A stretch of 64,000 nt of DNA from Burkholderiales bacterium (lineage in GTDB: Bacteria; Pseudomonadota; Gammaproteobacteria; Burkholderiales; Burkholderiaceae): NCBI GenBank assembly GCA_026225235.1, contig JAMFSK010000114.1, positions 1 to 64,000 on the forward strand, in the 5' to 3' direction. Below the pieces are notes generated by a model that worked only from the letters and a program-made list of their open reading frames with translations, did no database searches and was not told where the DNA came from. Shown one piece after another: positions 25,950-34,706 of the stretch. Every line of letters begins with the position of its first letter. The first letter of the stretch is position 1. A program made the translations under genes and the position numbers.

Positions 25950-26819
25950 GTGGATATGTTTCTGCAGCAAGTACTGAACGGACTGACCCTGGGCGGCATC
26001 TACAGCCTGGTTGCACTAGGTCTCACGCTGGTCTACGGCATTCTCGCAGTACCGAACTTCGCCCATGGCGCGTTCTATATGGTCGGTGCATTTGCCTCCC
26101 TTTATCTAATGACCTCGCTGGGGTGGAACTACTGGATCGCCATGCTGGGCTCGGCTGCGGTCGTTGCAGTGCTCGCGATGCTGGCCGAGCGCCTCGTGTT
26201 CCATCCGCTGCGGCATGCGTCGGAGCTGCATCCGATGATCGCCGCGATCGGCCTGCTGCTTTTTCTGGAAGCGGGCGCACAGGCACTGTGGGGCGCTGAC
26301 TTCCACCGGATGGCCACGCCTTATACCGGGATCATCGATATCGCCGGTGTCACGGCCCCTGTTCAACGGCTGTTGATCATCGCCGGTGCCTTCGGCCTGA
26401 TGCTCGCACTCCAGCTGTTTCTCAAACGCACCGTGATGGGTTCCACCATCATTGCGATGGCGCAGAACCGCGACGGCGCGTCGTTGATGGGCATCGACGC
26501 CAACCGCGTCGCCATGCTGACCTTCGGCATCTCAGGCCTGCTGGCGGCCGTCGCGGCCACGCTCTATGCACCGATCAACCTCGTCTACCCCTCGATGGGC
26601 CAGCTCGTAATTCTCAAGGCCTTCGTGATCACCATCCTGGGCGGCATGGGCAGCGTGCCCGGTGCGATTGTCGGTGGCGTCATCATCGGGCTCGCTGAAA
26701 GCTTCGGCGCGTTCTACGTGTCCCCGGACTACAAGGACATCATCTCTTTCGCGCTGCTGGTAGCGATCCTGTCGTTGCGTCCGCAGGGGATTTTCAACCG
26801 GGAAGCGCGCGCATCATGA
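25950..26819 (+). CDS. Liv-type ABC importer permease (LivH-like)
   Basis: This 289-residue LivH-type inner-membrane permease of a hydrophobic amino acid (HAAT) importer has about eight membrane segments. The family opening [20 protein letters not shown] is present, as is the [19 protein letters not shown] segment near the C-terminus that forms the ATPase-coupling region. The GTG at 25950 is chosen because GGAGGTG ends six bases upstream. ATG 25956 is the alternative. It is the first of five co-directional genes that overlap or nearly overlap. HAAT systems import branched-chain amino acids but also aromatic acids, amides and short acyl compounds. Confidence 0.92.
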   Translation: MDMFLQQVLNGLTLGGIYSLVALGLTLVYGILAVPNFAHGAFYMVGAFASLYLMTSLGWNYWIAMLGSAAVVAVLAMLAERLVFHPLRHASELHPMIAAIGLLLFLEAGAQALWGADFHRMATPYTGIIDIAGVTAPVQRLLIIAGAFGLMLALQLFLKRTVMGSTIIAMAQNRDGASLMGIDANRVAMLTFGISGLLAAVAATLYAPINLVYPSMGQLVILKAFVITILGGMGSVPGAIVGGVIIGLAESFGAFYVSPDYKDIISFALLVAILSLRPQGIFNREARAS

Positions 26820-27820
26820 GCCGACTCGAAGGCAAGCTCGGCTGGACCCTGCTGTTCGTGCTCGGTCTGGCGTTCCCGTTCATCGCGCCGCGCACCTACA
26901 TGCTCACGTTGATGTCGACGGCCTATATCTTCGCGTTTGCGACGATCGGGCTGAACCTGATCACCGGCTACACGGGGCAATACAACCTTGCGCACGGCAG
27001 CTTCATGGCGGTCGGCGCCTATACGGTCGGTATCCTGACAGTCGACCACCAGGTGCCGTTCTGGATCGCCTTTGTCTGTTCAGGGCTTGTTGCTGCGGTG
27101 CTGGGCCTGTTGGTCGGGATCGTGTCGCTGCGCCTCAAGGGGCATTACTTTTCGATCTTCACGCTCTGCGTGGGCTACATCATGTATCTCGTGATCGAGA
27201 AGTGGGACAGCGTCACCCACGGCGTGAGCGACATTATTGGCATCCCTGCGCCGACCGCGTTCGGCGTGATGTCGTTCGACAGTCCGCGCTCGCTGTACTA
27301 CCTCGTGTTCGCCTTTCTGGTCGTCGGAATGTGGGTGCTGCATCGGATCGTCAACTCGCTGCTCGGGCGCACCTTCATGGCCATCCGCAACAGCGACAGC
27401 CTCGCGCAGTCGATCGGCATCAACCTGATGCGTAACAAGGTGCTCGCCTTCATTCTCTCCGTGATATATGCGGGTCTCGCGGGCGGCCTCTATGCGGGCG
27501 CGGTGCGCTTTCTGGGCCCTGACCTGGCTGGGGTCGACCATACCTTCGACATGACCATGTACATGCTCGTGGGCGGTATGGGCACCCTGCTCGGCCCGCT
27601 GCTGGGTGCTCTGGCCGTGCCCTGGCTCACGCAGTACCTGCAGTTTCTCCAGGAACTCCGCTTTGTGGTGTTCGGCCCGATCCTGATTTTGCTGGTGATC
27701 TTCGTGCCGCAGGGCATCGTCGGCCTGTATTACGCGCGCAAGGTCAAACGGGCCTCGCGCCATGCGCGAGAAGTCAATTCACATTCGGCACAGGCCGCAC
27801 GGGGAGAAGGCCGTGCTTGA
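26816..27820 (+). CDS. Liv-type ABC importer permease (LivM-like)
   Basis: This 334-residue LivM-type permease is the partner of the LivH-like protein in a heterodimeric channel. It has about ten hydrophobic segments, with TIGLNLITGYTGQYNLAHGSFMAVGAY near residue 41-67 and MAIRNSDSLAQSIGINL near 188, the usual coupling loop. The ATG overlaps the livH-like stop (ATGA). Its 3' end is overlapped by the ATPase gene. The C-terminus is a basic cytoplasmic tail. Confidence 0.92.
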   Translation: MSRLEGKLGWTLLFVLGLAFPFIAPRTYMLTLMSTAYIFAFATIGLNLITGYTGQYNLAHGSFMAVGAYTVGILTVDHQVPFWIAFVCSGLVAAVLGLLVGIVSLRLKGHYFSIFTLCVGYIMYLVIEKWDSVTHGVSDIIGIPAPTAFGVMSFDSPRSLYYLVFAFLVVGMWVLHRIVNSLLGRTFMAIRNSDSLAQSIGINLMRNKVLAFILSVIYAGLAGGLYAGAVRFLGPDLAGVDHTFDMTMYMLVGGMGTLLGPLLGALAVPWLTQYLQFLQELRFVVFGPILILLVIFVPQGIVGLYYARKVKRASRHAREVNSHSAQAARGEGRA

Positions 27821-28577
27821 AATCGACCAGCTGACCAAGCGTTTCGGCGGCCTCGTCGCGGTCGACAACATCAGTACCGTGGTCGAACCCGGCAAGGTCA
27901 ATGCGATCATCGGCCCCAACGGTGCGGGCAAGACGACTTTCTTCAACCTGATCAACGGCACCTTTGTGCCGACCTCCGGCACCATTCGCTTCAAGGGGCA
28001 GGATGTCACCGGGCTGCGGGTCGACGAGATCGCACGGCTCGGCATCGCCCGCACTTTCCAGGCGACCGCCTTGTTCGAGCAGGCCAGCGTGCTCGACAAC
28101 CTGATCGTCGGCCACCGACTGCGCACACGCTCGGGCCTCTGGGATGTGCTCGTGCGCTCCAAACGCTTCGGCGACGACGAGAGCGTATGTCGCGAAAAGG
28201 CGGCCCAGGCGCTCGATTTCGTGGGGCTCTCACCCATCGGGCACCGCCTCGCCGGCGACATCTCACAAGAAGAACGCAAGCGCGTGGCCATTGCGCTCGC
28301 CCTGTCGACCGAACCTTCGCTGATGTTGCTCGACGAACCTGCCGGCGGGGTCAACCCGGAAGAGACGACGGGTCTCGCCGAGCTGATTCGCAAACTCGTG
28401 CGCCACGGCATCACGGTGTGTCTTGTCGAACACAAGATGAACATGATCATGCGGCTCGCCGACAAGATCATGGTGCTCAACTACGGCAAGAAGATCGCCG
28501 AGGGCACGCCCGCAGAGATCCGCGCGAACCCGGATGTGATCAGCGCCTACCTCGGGAGCGAGCATGCTGAAGTTTGA
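27813..28577 (+). CDS. Liv-type ABC importer ATPase (LivG-like)
   Basis: This 254-residue LivG-type ATPase has Walker A GPNGAGKTT near residue 34, the long LivG-specific insertion after the Q-loop, a signature in the ISQEERKRVAIALAL block (the usual LSGGQ is altered, as often in LivG) and Walker B LMLLDEPAGGVNPEET. I chose the GTG at 27813, which follows GGGGAGAAGG and gives the usual N-terminus LEIDQLTKRFGG. The longer frame would overlap livM by 59 bases. It overlaps the livF-like gene by 14 bases. Confidence 0.9.
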   Translation: MLEIDQLTKRFGGLVAVDNISTVVEPGKVNAIIGPNGAGKTTFFNLINGTFVPTSGTIRFKGQDVTGLRVDEIARLGIARTFQATALFEQASVLDNLIVGHRLRTRSGLWDVLVRSKRFGDDESVCREKAAQALDFVGLSPIGHRLAGDISQEERKRVAIALALSTEPSLMLLDEPAGGVNPEETTGLAELIRKLVRHGITVCLVEHKMNMIMRLADKIMVLNYGKKIAEGTPAEIRANPDVISAYLGSEHAEV

Positions 28578-29271
28578 CAATGTGGCGCTCGATTACGGCA
28601 GTTTCAGGGCGCTCGACGGCATCTCGCTGCACGCCGACGATGGCGAACTGGTTGTGCTCCTTGGCGCAAATGGCGCGGGCAAGAGTTCGATATTTCTGAC
28701 GACGAGCGGCCTGCATCGCGCTGCCGGCGGCAGTGTGCGTTTCGGCAAGCAGGAACTGCTCGGCATGAAGCCTTCGCAGATCGTGCGCGCGGGCGTGATT
28801 CAGTGCCCCGAAGGCCGCAAGCTGTTTCCCGGCATGAGCGTGCTCAAGAACCTCATGCTGGGCGCTTACGTCCATCGCTCGGACAAGGCCGGCAATCGTC
28901 GCCGGCTCGACGAAGTGCTCGGGCTGTTTCCGATCCTCAATCAGAAGAAAGACGACCCGGCAGGTTCGCTGAGTGGGGGGCAACAGCAGATGGTCGCACT
29001 CGGTCGCGCAATGATGGCGCGGCCCAAGGTCCTACTGCTCGATGAGCCGTCGCTGGGGCTCGCGCCGCTCGTGGTCAAGCAGGTCTTCGAGGTGATCCAG
29101 CAGATCAACCGGTCCGGCACGACCGTCGTGCTCGCTGAACAGAACGCCTTCGCTGCGTTGAAGATCGCCCATCGCGCGTATGTGATCGAGAGCGGCCGCA
29201 TCGTGCTCGAAGGCACCCAGGCCAGCCTGATGAACAACGAAGCCGTGCGGCGCGCCTATGTCGGCGGCTGA
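28564..29271 (+). CDS. Liv-type ABC importer ATPase (LivF-like)
   Basis: This 235-residue LivF-type ATPase is the second motor subunit of the importer. Walker A is GANGAGKSS near residue 37, the signature is LSGGQQQMVALGRAMM and Walker B is VLLLDEPSLGLAPL, followed by the LAEQN switch region. GGGAG lies upstream of the ATG inside the livG-like gene. The binding-protein gene follows after 69 bp. All motifs are intact, so the importer appears functional. Confidence 0.92.
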   Translation: MLKFDNVALDYGSFRALDGISLHADDGELVVLLGANGAGKSSIFLTTSGLHRAAGGSVRFGKQELLGMKPSQIVRAGVIQCPEGRKLFPGMSVLKNLMLGAYVHRSDKAGNRRRLDEVLGLFPILNQKKDDPAGSLSGGQQQMVALGRAMMARPKVLLLDEPSLGLAPLVVKQVFEVIQQINRSGTTVVLAEQNAFAALKIAHRAYVIESGRIVLEGTQASLMNNEAVRRAYVGG

Positions 29272-29340
29272 TCGGCTTCAGCCGTGATGATGCACCGGCC
29301 GAACTCGCAACAAAACAATCAACAACGGAGGAGACCCGTG

Positions 29341-30504
29341 ATGACGATGAAACGATGGAGCGTGGCGATGGCCGCGGCGACGCTATTGGGCGCCGGTCCG
29401 GCAATGGCGCAGGAAGTGGTGCATATCGGCTACTCGGGACCGCTGAGCGGGGGCGCCGCCAAATATGGCAAGGAAGTCCTCGACGGCATGATGATGGCAG
29501 CCGATGAACTCAACGCGACCAATATGGAGATCGCGGGCAAGAAGGTGAAGTTCCAGATTGACGCGCTCGACGACAAATACAACCCGAGCGAAACCGCAAT
29601 CAACGCGCAGCGTCTCGCCCAGGAAGACAAGGCGTCGGTGGTGCTGGTGCCGCACGCGGGCGGCTGCTTTGCCGTGCAGACCACCAACGAGCAACAGAAC
29701 CTGTTTCTGCTCGCCTATACAAGCGTGCCGCAAATCGCACAACGCGGTAACAAGTTGACGGTACGCATTCCGCCCGAGTTCACTTCTTATACCGCCGCCT
29801 TCGTGAAGTACGAGATGACGACGTTCGGCAAGAAGCTGGCGATCGCCAATACGGACACCGATTACGGTAAGGCCTGGACGGCGGCAATCAAGCCTGCCTG
29901 GGAAGCCGCCGGGGGCACCATCGTGATCGACAACCCGATGTCGTACAACCGGGCGACGGACTTCTACAGCGGCGTAAGCCGGGTGCTGGCGGCCAAGCCC
30001 GATGTGCTGTTCGTCGGGGGGCCGTCGGAGCCGACCGGGCTCGTCGCTCAGCAGGCGCGCGAACTCGGCTTCAAGGGCGGGTTTGTCGTGATGGACCAGG
30101 CCAAGCTTGACGAAGTCGCGAAGGTCACCAATGGCTACCCCGCGTTGAATGGCGCAATTGGCGTGTTGCCGCTGGTCAACGACGAATCGGCGAGTGCCAA
30201 GTCGTTTGTGGCGCGGTTCCGCAAGACGCATGACGGGCGCGACCCGAGCCAGGAAGTCTCGCTGAACTACACCGCGGTGTACGCTGCCGCGCTGGCGATG
30301 AAGGTTGCCGGTACGTGGACCGACGGCGCGGCGATTCGCGCGGCTTATGACAAAGGCGTCAAGGCGCTGCCGCGCGACAGCAATCCGGCGAACGTGGTGG
30401 GTGTCGACGACCATGGTGGCCTCGCGATCGGCACACCGCTCGTGGCGATCGTGCAAGATGGCAAGCTCAAGCCTGAGGATATGAACGCGCTCGCGTCAAA
30501 GTAA
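29341..30504 (+). CDS. Liv-type ABC importer periplasmic binding protein (LivK-like)
   Basis: This 387-residue type-I periplasmic binding protein (Peripla_BP_6, LivK-like) has a Sec signal peptide of about 22 residues ending PAMA-QE. The mature start VVHIGYSGPLSGGAAKYGKE is typical. The ATG at 29341 is favoured by GGAGGA eight bases upstream; ATG 29347 is 14 bases away. It is the last gene of the liv operon and is followed by an intrinsic terminator. The ligand cannot be told. Its neighbourhood of acyl-CoA ligases may point to an organic acid rather than an amino acid. Confidence 0.9.
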   Translation: MTMKRWSVAMAAATLLGAGPAMAQEVVHIGYSGPLSGGAAKYGKEVLDGMMMAADELNATNMEIAGKKVKFQIDALDDKYNPSETAINAQRLAQEDKASVVLVPHAGGCFAVQTTNEQQNLFLLAYTSVPQIAQRGNKLTVRIPPEFTSYTAAFVKYEMTTFGKKLAIANTDTDYGKAWTAAIKPAWEAAGGTIVIDNPMSYNRATDFYSGVSRVLAAKPDVLFVGGPSEPTGLVAQQARELGFKGGFVVMDQAKLDEVAKVTNGYPALNGAIGVLPLVNDESASAKSFVARFRKTHDGRDPSQEVSLNYTAVYAAALAMKVAGTWTDGAAIRAAYDKGVKALPRDSNPANVVGVDDHGGLAIGTPLVAIVQDGKLKPEDMNALASK

Positions 30505-30574
30505 GGCGCGACGAGAACCCTCGCTTGCACGGATCAACGACGTCGAGTTGACTGCGGCGATGAAGATGGAAAGT

Positions 30575-30601
30575 CCTGCTCCCCGTGAGCGGGCTTTTTT
30601 T
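30575..30601 (+). terminator. Intrinsic terminator of the liv operon
   Basis: CCTGCTC (30575-30581) pairs with GAGCGGG (30587-30593), including one G-U pair, around the 5-base loop CCCGT. A run of seven T follows one base later. It lies 71 bases after the binding-protein stop and has the form of a Rho-independent terminator. Confidence 0.7.
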
Positions 30602-30708
30602 AGTCGCGCGGAAAGGTTGCACGGCGGTGGGCGAACACCGTATCGAAAATGAGGTGGGCCGACTTCTCCAAACCGCCCCTCGGTGAGCCGGCGCAACAGA
30701 TTTCTCGA

Positions 30709-30726
30709 AATCGGATTTATCCGATT
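30709..30726. promoter_or_regulatory. 18-bp perfect palindrome (candidate operator)
   Basis: AATCGGAT-TT-ATCCGATT is a perfect inverted repeat of two 8-bp arms with a 2-base centre. It lies 218 bp upstream of the XRE gene and 110 bp after the liv terminator. It has no T-run and is too short-looped for a hairpin, so a dimeric DNA-binding protein is the likely reader. Confidence 0.4.
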
Positions 30727-30943
30727 GTACCGTCCGCGTGGATTGCGCAAATTACTCCATGAAGAAACGCCGGAATCTTGCGGCACGAAGTTGTACTGCA
30801 GTGCGTGCAATCCAAGGAGGGACCGTATTGACCAGACCAGACAAACCTTCCGCCCTGTGGGGCCGGCGCAGGCCGGGGCCTGACGCATAGGCAGCATCGT
30901 TCGCGCGTCGAATGATGCGTGGTGCGATAACACGCGCGATTCT

Positions 30944-31159
30944 ATGGACGATGAACACGCCGCCGTGCGCACCATCCTGTCAGCGCGTCGCAAGGCGCGC
31001 CTGACACAAGCCGAGGTAGACAAACGGATGAGAACAACCGCCTCCGCCGTCTCCCGCCTCGAAGCCGCACTGTTTCGCAGAGGGCACTCCCCAACCTTCG
31101 CCACCCTACGTAAATACGCTGCCGCTTGCGGCAGGAAGCTGGTGATCTCACTGGCTTGA
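30944..31159 (+). CDS. Small XRE-family HTH regulator (orphan antitoxin-like)
   Basis: This 71-residue protein is almost entirely a Cro/C1-type helix-turn-helix domain. The core ARLTQAEVDKRMRTTASAVSRLE spans about residues 18-40, and the tail GHSPTFATLRKYAAACGRKL matches HigA/RelB-like antitoxins of HTH type. Such antitoxins usually follow a RelE/HigB-type toxin gene, but no toxin-like frame is visible in the 439 bp upstream. It may be an orphan antitoxin or an independent regulator. The palindrome at 30709 is a candidate target. No strong ribosome-binding site is seen. Confidence 0.7.
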   Translation: MDDEHAAVRTILSARRKARLTQAEVDKRMRTTASAVSRLEAALFRRGHSPTFATLRKYAAACGRKLVISLA

Positions 31160-31219
31160 GGATCGCTGCTCGACTATCACCATGGAGAAATGTCTATGAC
31201 TTAACCCTTCACGTTTTAG

Positions 31220-32131
31220 TTACACGCCCCCGCGCAAGGCCAACGCAATGCCCTCTTTTACCTCGGGTCGTTCCGCGTACGGATCGCTCGGATTTCTCGG
31301 GGTGGTCACATCCTTGAAACGCGCGTGTACCGGTGCCAGCGCGTGCGGATGGGAATAGATGTAAAACGACTCGGACTTGATTGCATCGAACACGAAGCCA
31401 GCGACTTGCTCGGCCGAGACTTTGCCTGATTTGACGGCCTTCTCTCCGAGTGCCTGCGCAACTTGCTGCGACAGTGTTTTCGGCACTTCGTTCTTGAGCG
31501 CTTCGGGGCGGTTCCGGCTTGCGTGACTGATGCCGGTCGGCACGAAATATGGGCACAGCACCGAGCAATGCACCTGCTCGCTGACCAGCGCAAGATCCTG
31601 ATACAAGGTCTCCGTCAACGACACGACAGCATGCTTCGACACGTTGTACGAGCCCATCAAGGGCGCGTTGAGCATCCCCGCCATCGAAGCCGTGTTGACG
31701 ATATGCCCGCGATAGTCCGGATCCCGTTTGGCCGCCTCGAGCATCAACGGGGTGAACACCCGCACGCCGTGAATCACGCCCCAGAGATTGACGCCCAGCA
31801 CCCAGGTCCAGTCACGCTCGCTGTTCTCCCAAAGCAGACCGCCACTGCCGCCAACACCGGCATTGTTAAAAAGCAGATGGACCAGCCCGTAGGTATTGAC
31901 CGTCGTGCGCGCAAGTGCTTCGATTTCATCGGACTTTGAAACGTCCACCTGTTGCATGATCGCTTCGGCACCCGCTGCCGTGACGTCTGCATAGGTCTCG
32001 CGCAGCGCGTCTTCCTGCACATCGGCCAGCACCATCCGGAGCCCGAGCTTGATGCCCACGCGCGCAAATTCGCGGCCAAAGCCGGAGCCTGCGCCCGTGA
32101 TTACCGCAACCTTGCCTGCGAAATCTTGCAT
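31220..32131 (-). CDS. SDR-family oxidoreductase
   Basis: This 303-residue short-chain dehydrogenase has TGAGSGFG at residues 12-19, NNAG at 89-92, Ser149, and Tyr162/Lys166 in YNVSK. The C-terminal extension of about 50 residues is common in the SDR group found in fatty-acid and steroid gene clusters. AGGA lies six bases before the ATG. It is the last gene of the seven-gene minus-strand operon that starts at 39656, 33 bp after the AMP ligase. It may oxidise a hydroxyacyl or hydroxylated side chain. Substrate unknown. Confidence 0.9.
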   Translation of the reverse strand: MQDFAGKVAVITGAGSGFGREFARVGIKLGLRMVLADVQEDALRETYADVTAAGAEAIMQQVDVSKSDEIEALARTTVNTYGLVHLLFNNAGVGGSGGLLWENSERDWTWVLGVNLWGVIHGVRVFTPLMLEAAKRDPDYRGHIVNTASMAGMLNAPLMGSYNVSKHAVVSLTETLYQDLALVSEQVHCSVLCPYFVPTGISHASRNRPEALKNEVPKTLSQQVAQALGEKAVKSGKVSAEQVAGFVFDAIKSESFYIYSHPHALAPVHARFKDVTTPRNPSDPYAERPEVKEGIALALRGGV

Positions 32132-32164
32132 TTCAATTCCTGTGGTCGAATAGGCGGAAGCGAA

Positions 32165-33724
32165 TTAACTGTGAACAGCAAGGCGATACATATCGCGCAG
32201 CTCACGCTTGAGCACTTTGCCGATCGGACTGCGCGGCAAAGTATCGACAAACACTACGGCAGCGATCCGCTGCATCCGGCCGAGTCGTGCGTTGGCCCAT
32301 GTGACCAGCGCATCGGCGGTGACACTGGCCTGTTCGCGCCGAACAACGAACGCCACCGGTGTTTCGCCCCATTGCGCCGACTCGACGCCCACCACCGAAG
32401 TATCCGCAACATCCGGGTGAGCGCGCAGCTCGGCTTCGAGATCGCTCGGATAAATATTGAAGCCGCCCGAGATAATCATGTCTTTCTTGCGATCCAGCAA
32501 AGTCAGGAAGCCGTCGTCGTCAAAACGCCCCATGTCGCCTGTGCGAATAAAGCGCCGGCCGCTCGAATCGAACCACTCGGCCTCAGCGGTCTTGTCGGGC
32601 TGTCCGTGATACCCGGTCATCATCGCGGGCGAATGTCCGACGACCTCGCCCACTTCACCGCGCGACATTTCTCTGCCCTGTTCGTCGATCAGGCGGATAT
32701 CGTGACCTTGCAACGGCCGCCCCACGGTATGCAACTTGTCGGGAAACTCATTGGCCACGAGTTCACACGAGCCGCCGCCTTCCGTCATTCCGTAGTACTC
32801 GGTCAGGGTGCCGGGCCAACGACGCAGGATATCGGCCTTCAATTGCGCAGCGAACGGCGCACTGGTCGAGAACTTTGCCTTGAAGCTCGACAAGTCAAAA
32901 CGGTCAAAACCGGGATAGTCCATCAGCCGCTGATATTGAACGGGCACCAGCATCGCGTGCGTGACGCGATGCCGCTCGGCGAGCTCAAGATAGGCGCCGG
33001 CTTCAAATTTCGGCATCAACACGACGGTGCCACCCAGCGTCAGTGCCGGAAAGAAACTGACGAGGGTCGTGTTCGAATAGAGTGGCGTCGAGATCAAGGC
33101 GATGGCGTCCTGCCCATAGCCGCGCGCGACGCTTCGCTGGGCATAGACCCACCGCATGCCGTGCGGCTGGACGATGCCCTTGGGCGCGCCGGTCGTGCCC
33201 GACGAGTAGATGATATTGAACGGCCAATGTGGCTCGATCTGTACGGGCGTCGGCACGCTTCCAGGTGCTGCGGTCCATTCTTCGAAGCTCCCCCCCGGGG
33301 GGGCTGCGTCGAGACTGATACGCTTTGCAACGATCTCGTTCGCAACTGGGGCCAGCAGTTCGCGCACCGGTTCATCGACGAACATCAGCCGGGCGCCCGC
33401 ATTCGCGATCATCCCGACCAGGCTCGCGGCACTCGACGAGGGAGCAAGCGGCGCCACGGCCGCCCCGGCACGCAAGGCACCAAGGAAGGCGACGACGTAG
33501 TGGATCGATGCCGTTGCACAGATCGCAACGGGGTCGAGCGGAGCGATGCCATCGCGCTGAAGCGCGGCTGCACAGCGGTCCACCTCAGCATCAAGCGCCG
33601 CATAGGACAGCGTCTTGCCAGCGCAAATCAACGCGGCATGATCGCCCCGTTCCACTGCATATAACCGCAGCAGATCGGTCACACAGTTGAACGGCTGCTC
33701 CAGACGTTCGGCGAGAGTCACCAT
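32165..33724 (-). CDS. AMP-forming acyl-CoA ligase (class I adenylating enzyme) 1
   Basis: This 519-residue ANL-superfamily ligase activates a carboxylic acid with ATP and joins it to CoA. The P-loop-like motif IIYSSGTTGAPKG lies near residue 165. YYGMTEGGG is the A5 motif, RTGDMGRFDDDGFLTLLDRKKD the A7/A8 hinge region, and PRSPIGKVLKREL carries the catalytic Lys near the end. The start at 33724 follows the quinone-oxidoreductase stop by one base, so translation is coupled. It differs strongly from the second ligase in this operon, suggesting two acid substrates or two stages. Confidence 0.9.
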   Translation of the reverse strand: MVTLAERLEQPFNCVTDLLRLYAVERGDHAALICAGKTLSYAALDAEVDRCAAALQRDGIAPLDPVAICATASIHYVVAFLGALRAGAAVAPLAPSSSAASLVGMIANAGARLMFVDEPVRELLAPVANEIVAKRISLDAAPPGGSFEEWTAAPGSVPTPVQIEPHWPFNIIYSSGTTGAPKGIVQPHGMRWVYAQRSVARGYGQDAIALISTPLYSNTTLVSFFPALTLGGTVVLMPKFEAGAYLELAERHRVTHAMLVPVQYQRLMDYPGFDRFDLSSFKAKFSTSAPFAAQLKADILRRWPGTLTEYYGMTEGGGSCELVANEFPDKLHTVGRPLQGHDIRLIDEQGREMSRGEVGEVVGHSPAMMTGYHGQPDKTAEAEWFDSSGRRFIRTGDMGRFDDDGFLTLLDRKKDMIISGGFNIYPSDLEAELRAHPDVADTSVVGVESAQWGETPVAFVVRREQASVTADALVTWANARLGRMQRIAAVVFVDTLPRSPIGKVLKRELRDMYRLAVHS

Positions 33725-33725
33725 C

Positions 33726-34706
33726 TTAGGCTCCCGGCAGCACAACCACCTTGCCCATGACCTGGCGGTTGGCCATGCGCGCGATCGCATCGGCGGCGCC
33801 GGATAGCGGCACACGTTCGCTGATCACCGGTCGCACCTTGCCCGCCGCAAACCACTCAGCCAACTGACGCATATTCGCGAGATGCTGAGCCGGATCGCGC
33901 CGCACCGCATCGCCCCAGAACACGCCGATGATCGAGCGCTCCTTGAGCAGGGCAAGATTCAGCGGGATCTTGGGGATCTCGCCTGCCGCGAATCCCACCA
34001 CGAGGAAGCGCCCGCGCCAGCCCGTGGCGCGCAATGCCGCCTCGCTATAACTGCCGCCGACCGGGTCGTAGACGACTTCGACGCCCTTCTTGTCCGTGAG
34101 CTCATCAACGCGCCGCCGCAGATCTTCTTCGCTGTAATTGATCGTTTCGTCGGCGCCGACTTTCTTGCAGAGTGCCAGCTTGTCGGCACTCGAAGCCGCC
34201 GCGATCACGCGCGCGCCCATCGCCTTGGCGATCTCGATGGCGGCCAGGCCCACCCCGCCCGCCGCGCCTAGCACGAGCAATGTCTCGCCAGCCTTCAAAT
34301 GTGCGCAATGCCGAAGTGCGTGGTACGAGGTGCCATAAGTCAGCACAAACGCCGCGCCGAGTTCGAAATCCATGCCAGGTGGCAACGGTGCCACCTTGCT
34401 GGCATCCGCTACGCAATGTTCGGCAAAACCGCCATGCATCGTCGACGCGATCACCGCATCACCGACCTTCAGATGTTTGACGTTCTCGCCCACCGCCTCC
34501 ACGACACCAGCGAGTTCAGCGCCGGGAGAAAACGGCAACGGTGGCTTGAACTGATACAGCCCCTGGACGATCAAGGCATCCGGAAAATTGATCGATGCCG
34601 CCTCGACTTTGATCCGCACCTGCCCCGGGCCCGGTGCCGGGTCGGGCACCTCTTCAAGCCGAAGGTCGGCGATCGGGCCGAACGCGTTGCACATCAATGC
34701 CTTCAT
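33726..34706 (-). CDS. Zinc-less NADPH:quinone oxidoreductase-like MDR
   Basis: This 326-residue medium-chain dehydrogenase/reductase belongs to the quinone oxidoreductase (QOR) group. It has a GroES-like N-domain (PDPAPGPGQVRIKVEAASIN) and a Rossmann domain with LGAAGGVGLAAIEIAKAMGA near residue 146. The cysteine and histidine ligands for structural or catalytic zinc are absent, as in QOR and many enoyl reductases. Its ATG overlaps the upstream ligase stop by four bases. Placed between two acyl-CoA ligases, it may reduce an enoyl intermediate, but the quinone role is equally possible. Confidence 0.88.
   Translation of the reverse strand: MKALMCNAFGPIADLRLEEVPDPAPGPGQVRIKVEAASINFPDALIVQGLYQFKPPLPFSPGAELAGVVEAVGENVKHLKVGDAVIASTMHGGFAEHCVADASKVAPLPPGMDFELGAAFVLTYGTSYHALRHCAHLKAGETLLVLGAAGGVGLAAIEIAKAMGARVIAAASSADKLALCKKVGADETINYSEEDLRRRVDELTDKKGVEVVYDPVGGSYSEAALRATGWRGRFLVVGFAAGEIPKIPLNLALLKERSIIGVFWGDAVRRDPAQHLANMRQLAEWFAAGKVRPVISERVPLSGAADAIARMANRQVMGKVVVLPGA

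Larger units (their letters stand above)
30505..30943. other. 439-bp gene-poor region between liv operon and XRE gene
   Basis: The region holds the liv terminator (30575-30601), an 18-bp palindrome (30709-30726) and a strong ribosome-binding-site-like AAGGAGG at about 30813. That site is followed by a TTG-initiated 20-codon frame (30828-30890). I see no homologue of the short frame and do not call it a gene. The palindrome could be an operator for the XRE gene downstream. Confidence 0.5.

Noticed and set aside
30603-30943. RelE/HigB-type toxin gene upstream of the XRE gene
   Set aside because: No frame in this stretch has the length or motifs of such toxins. Only short unrelated frames exist.
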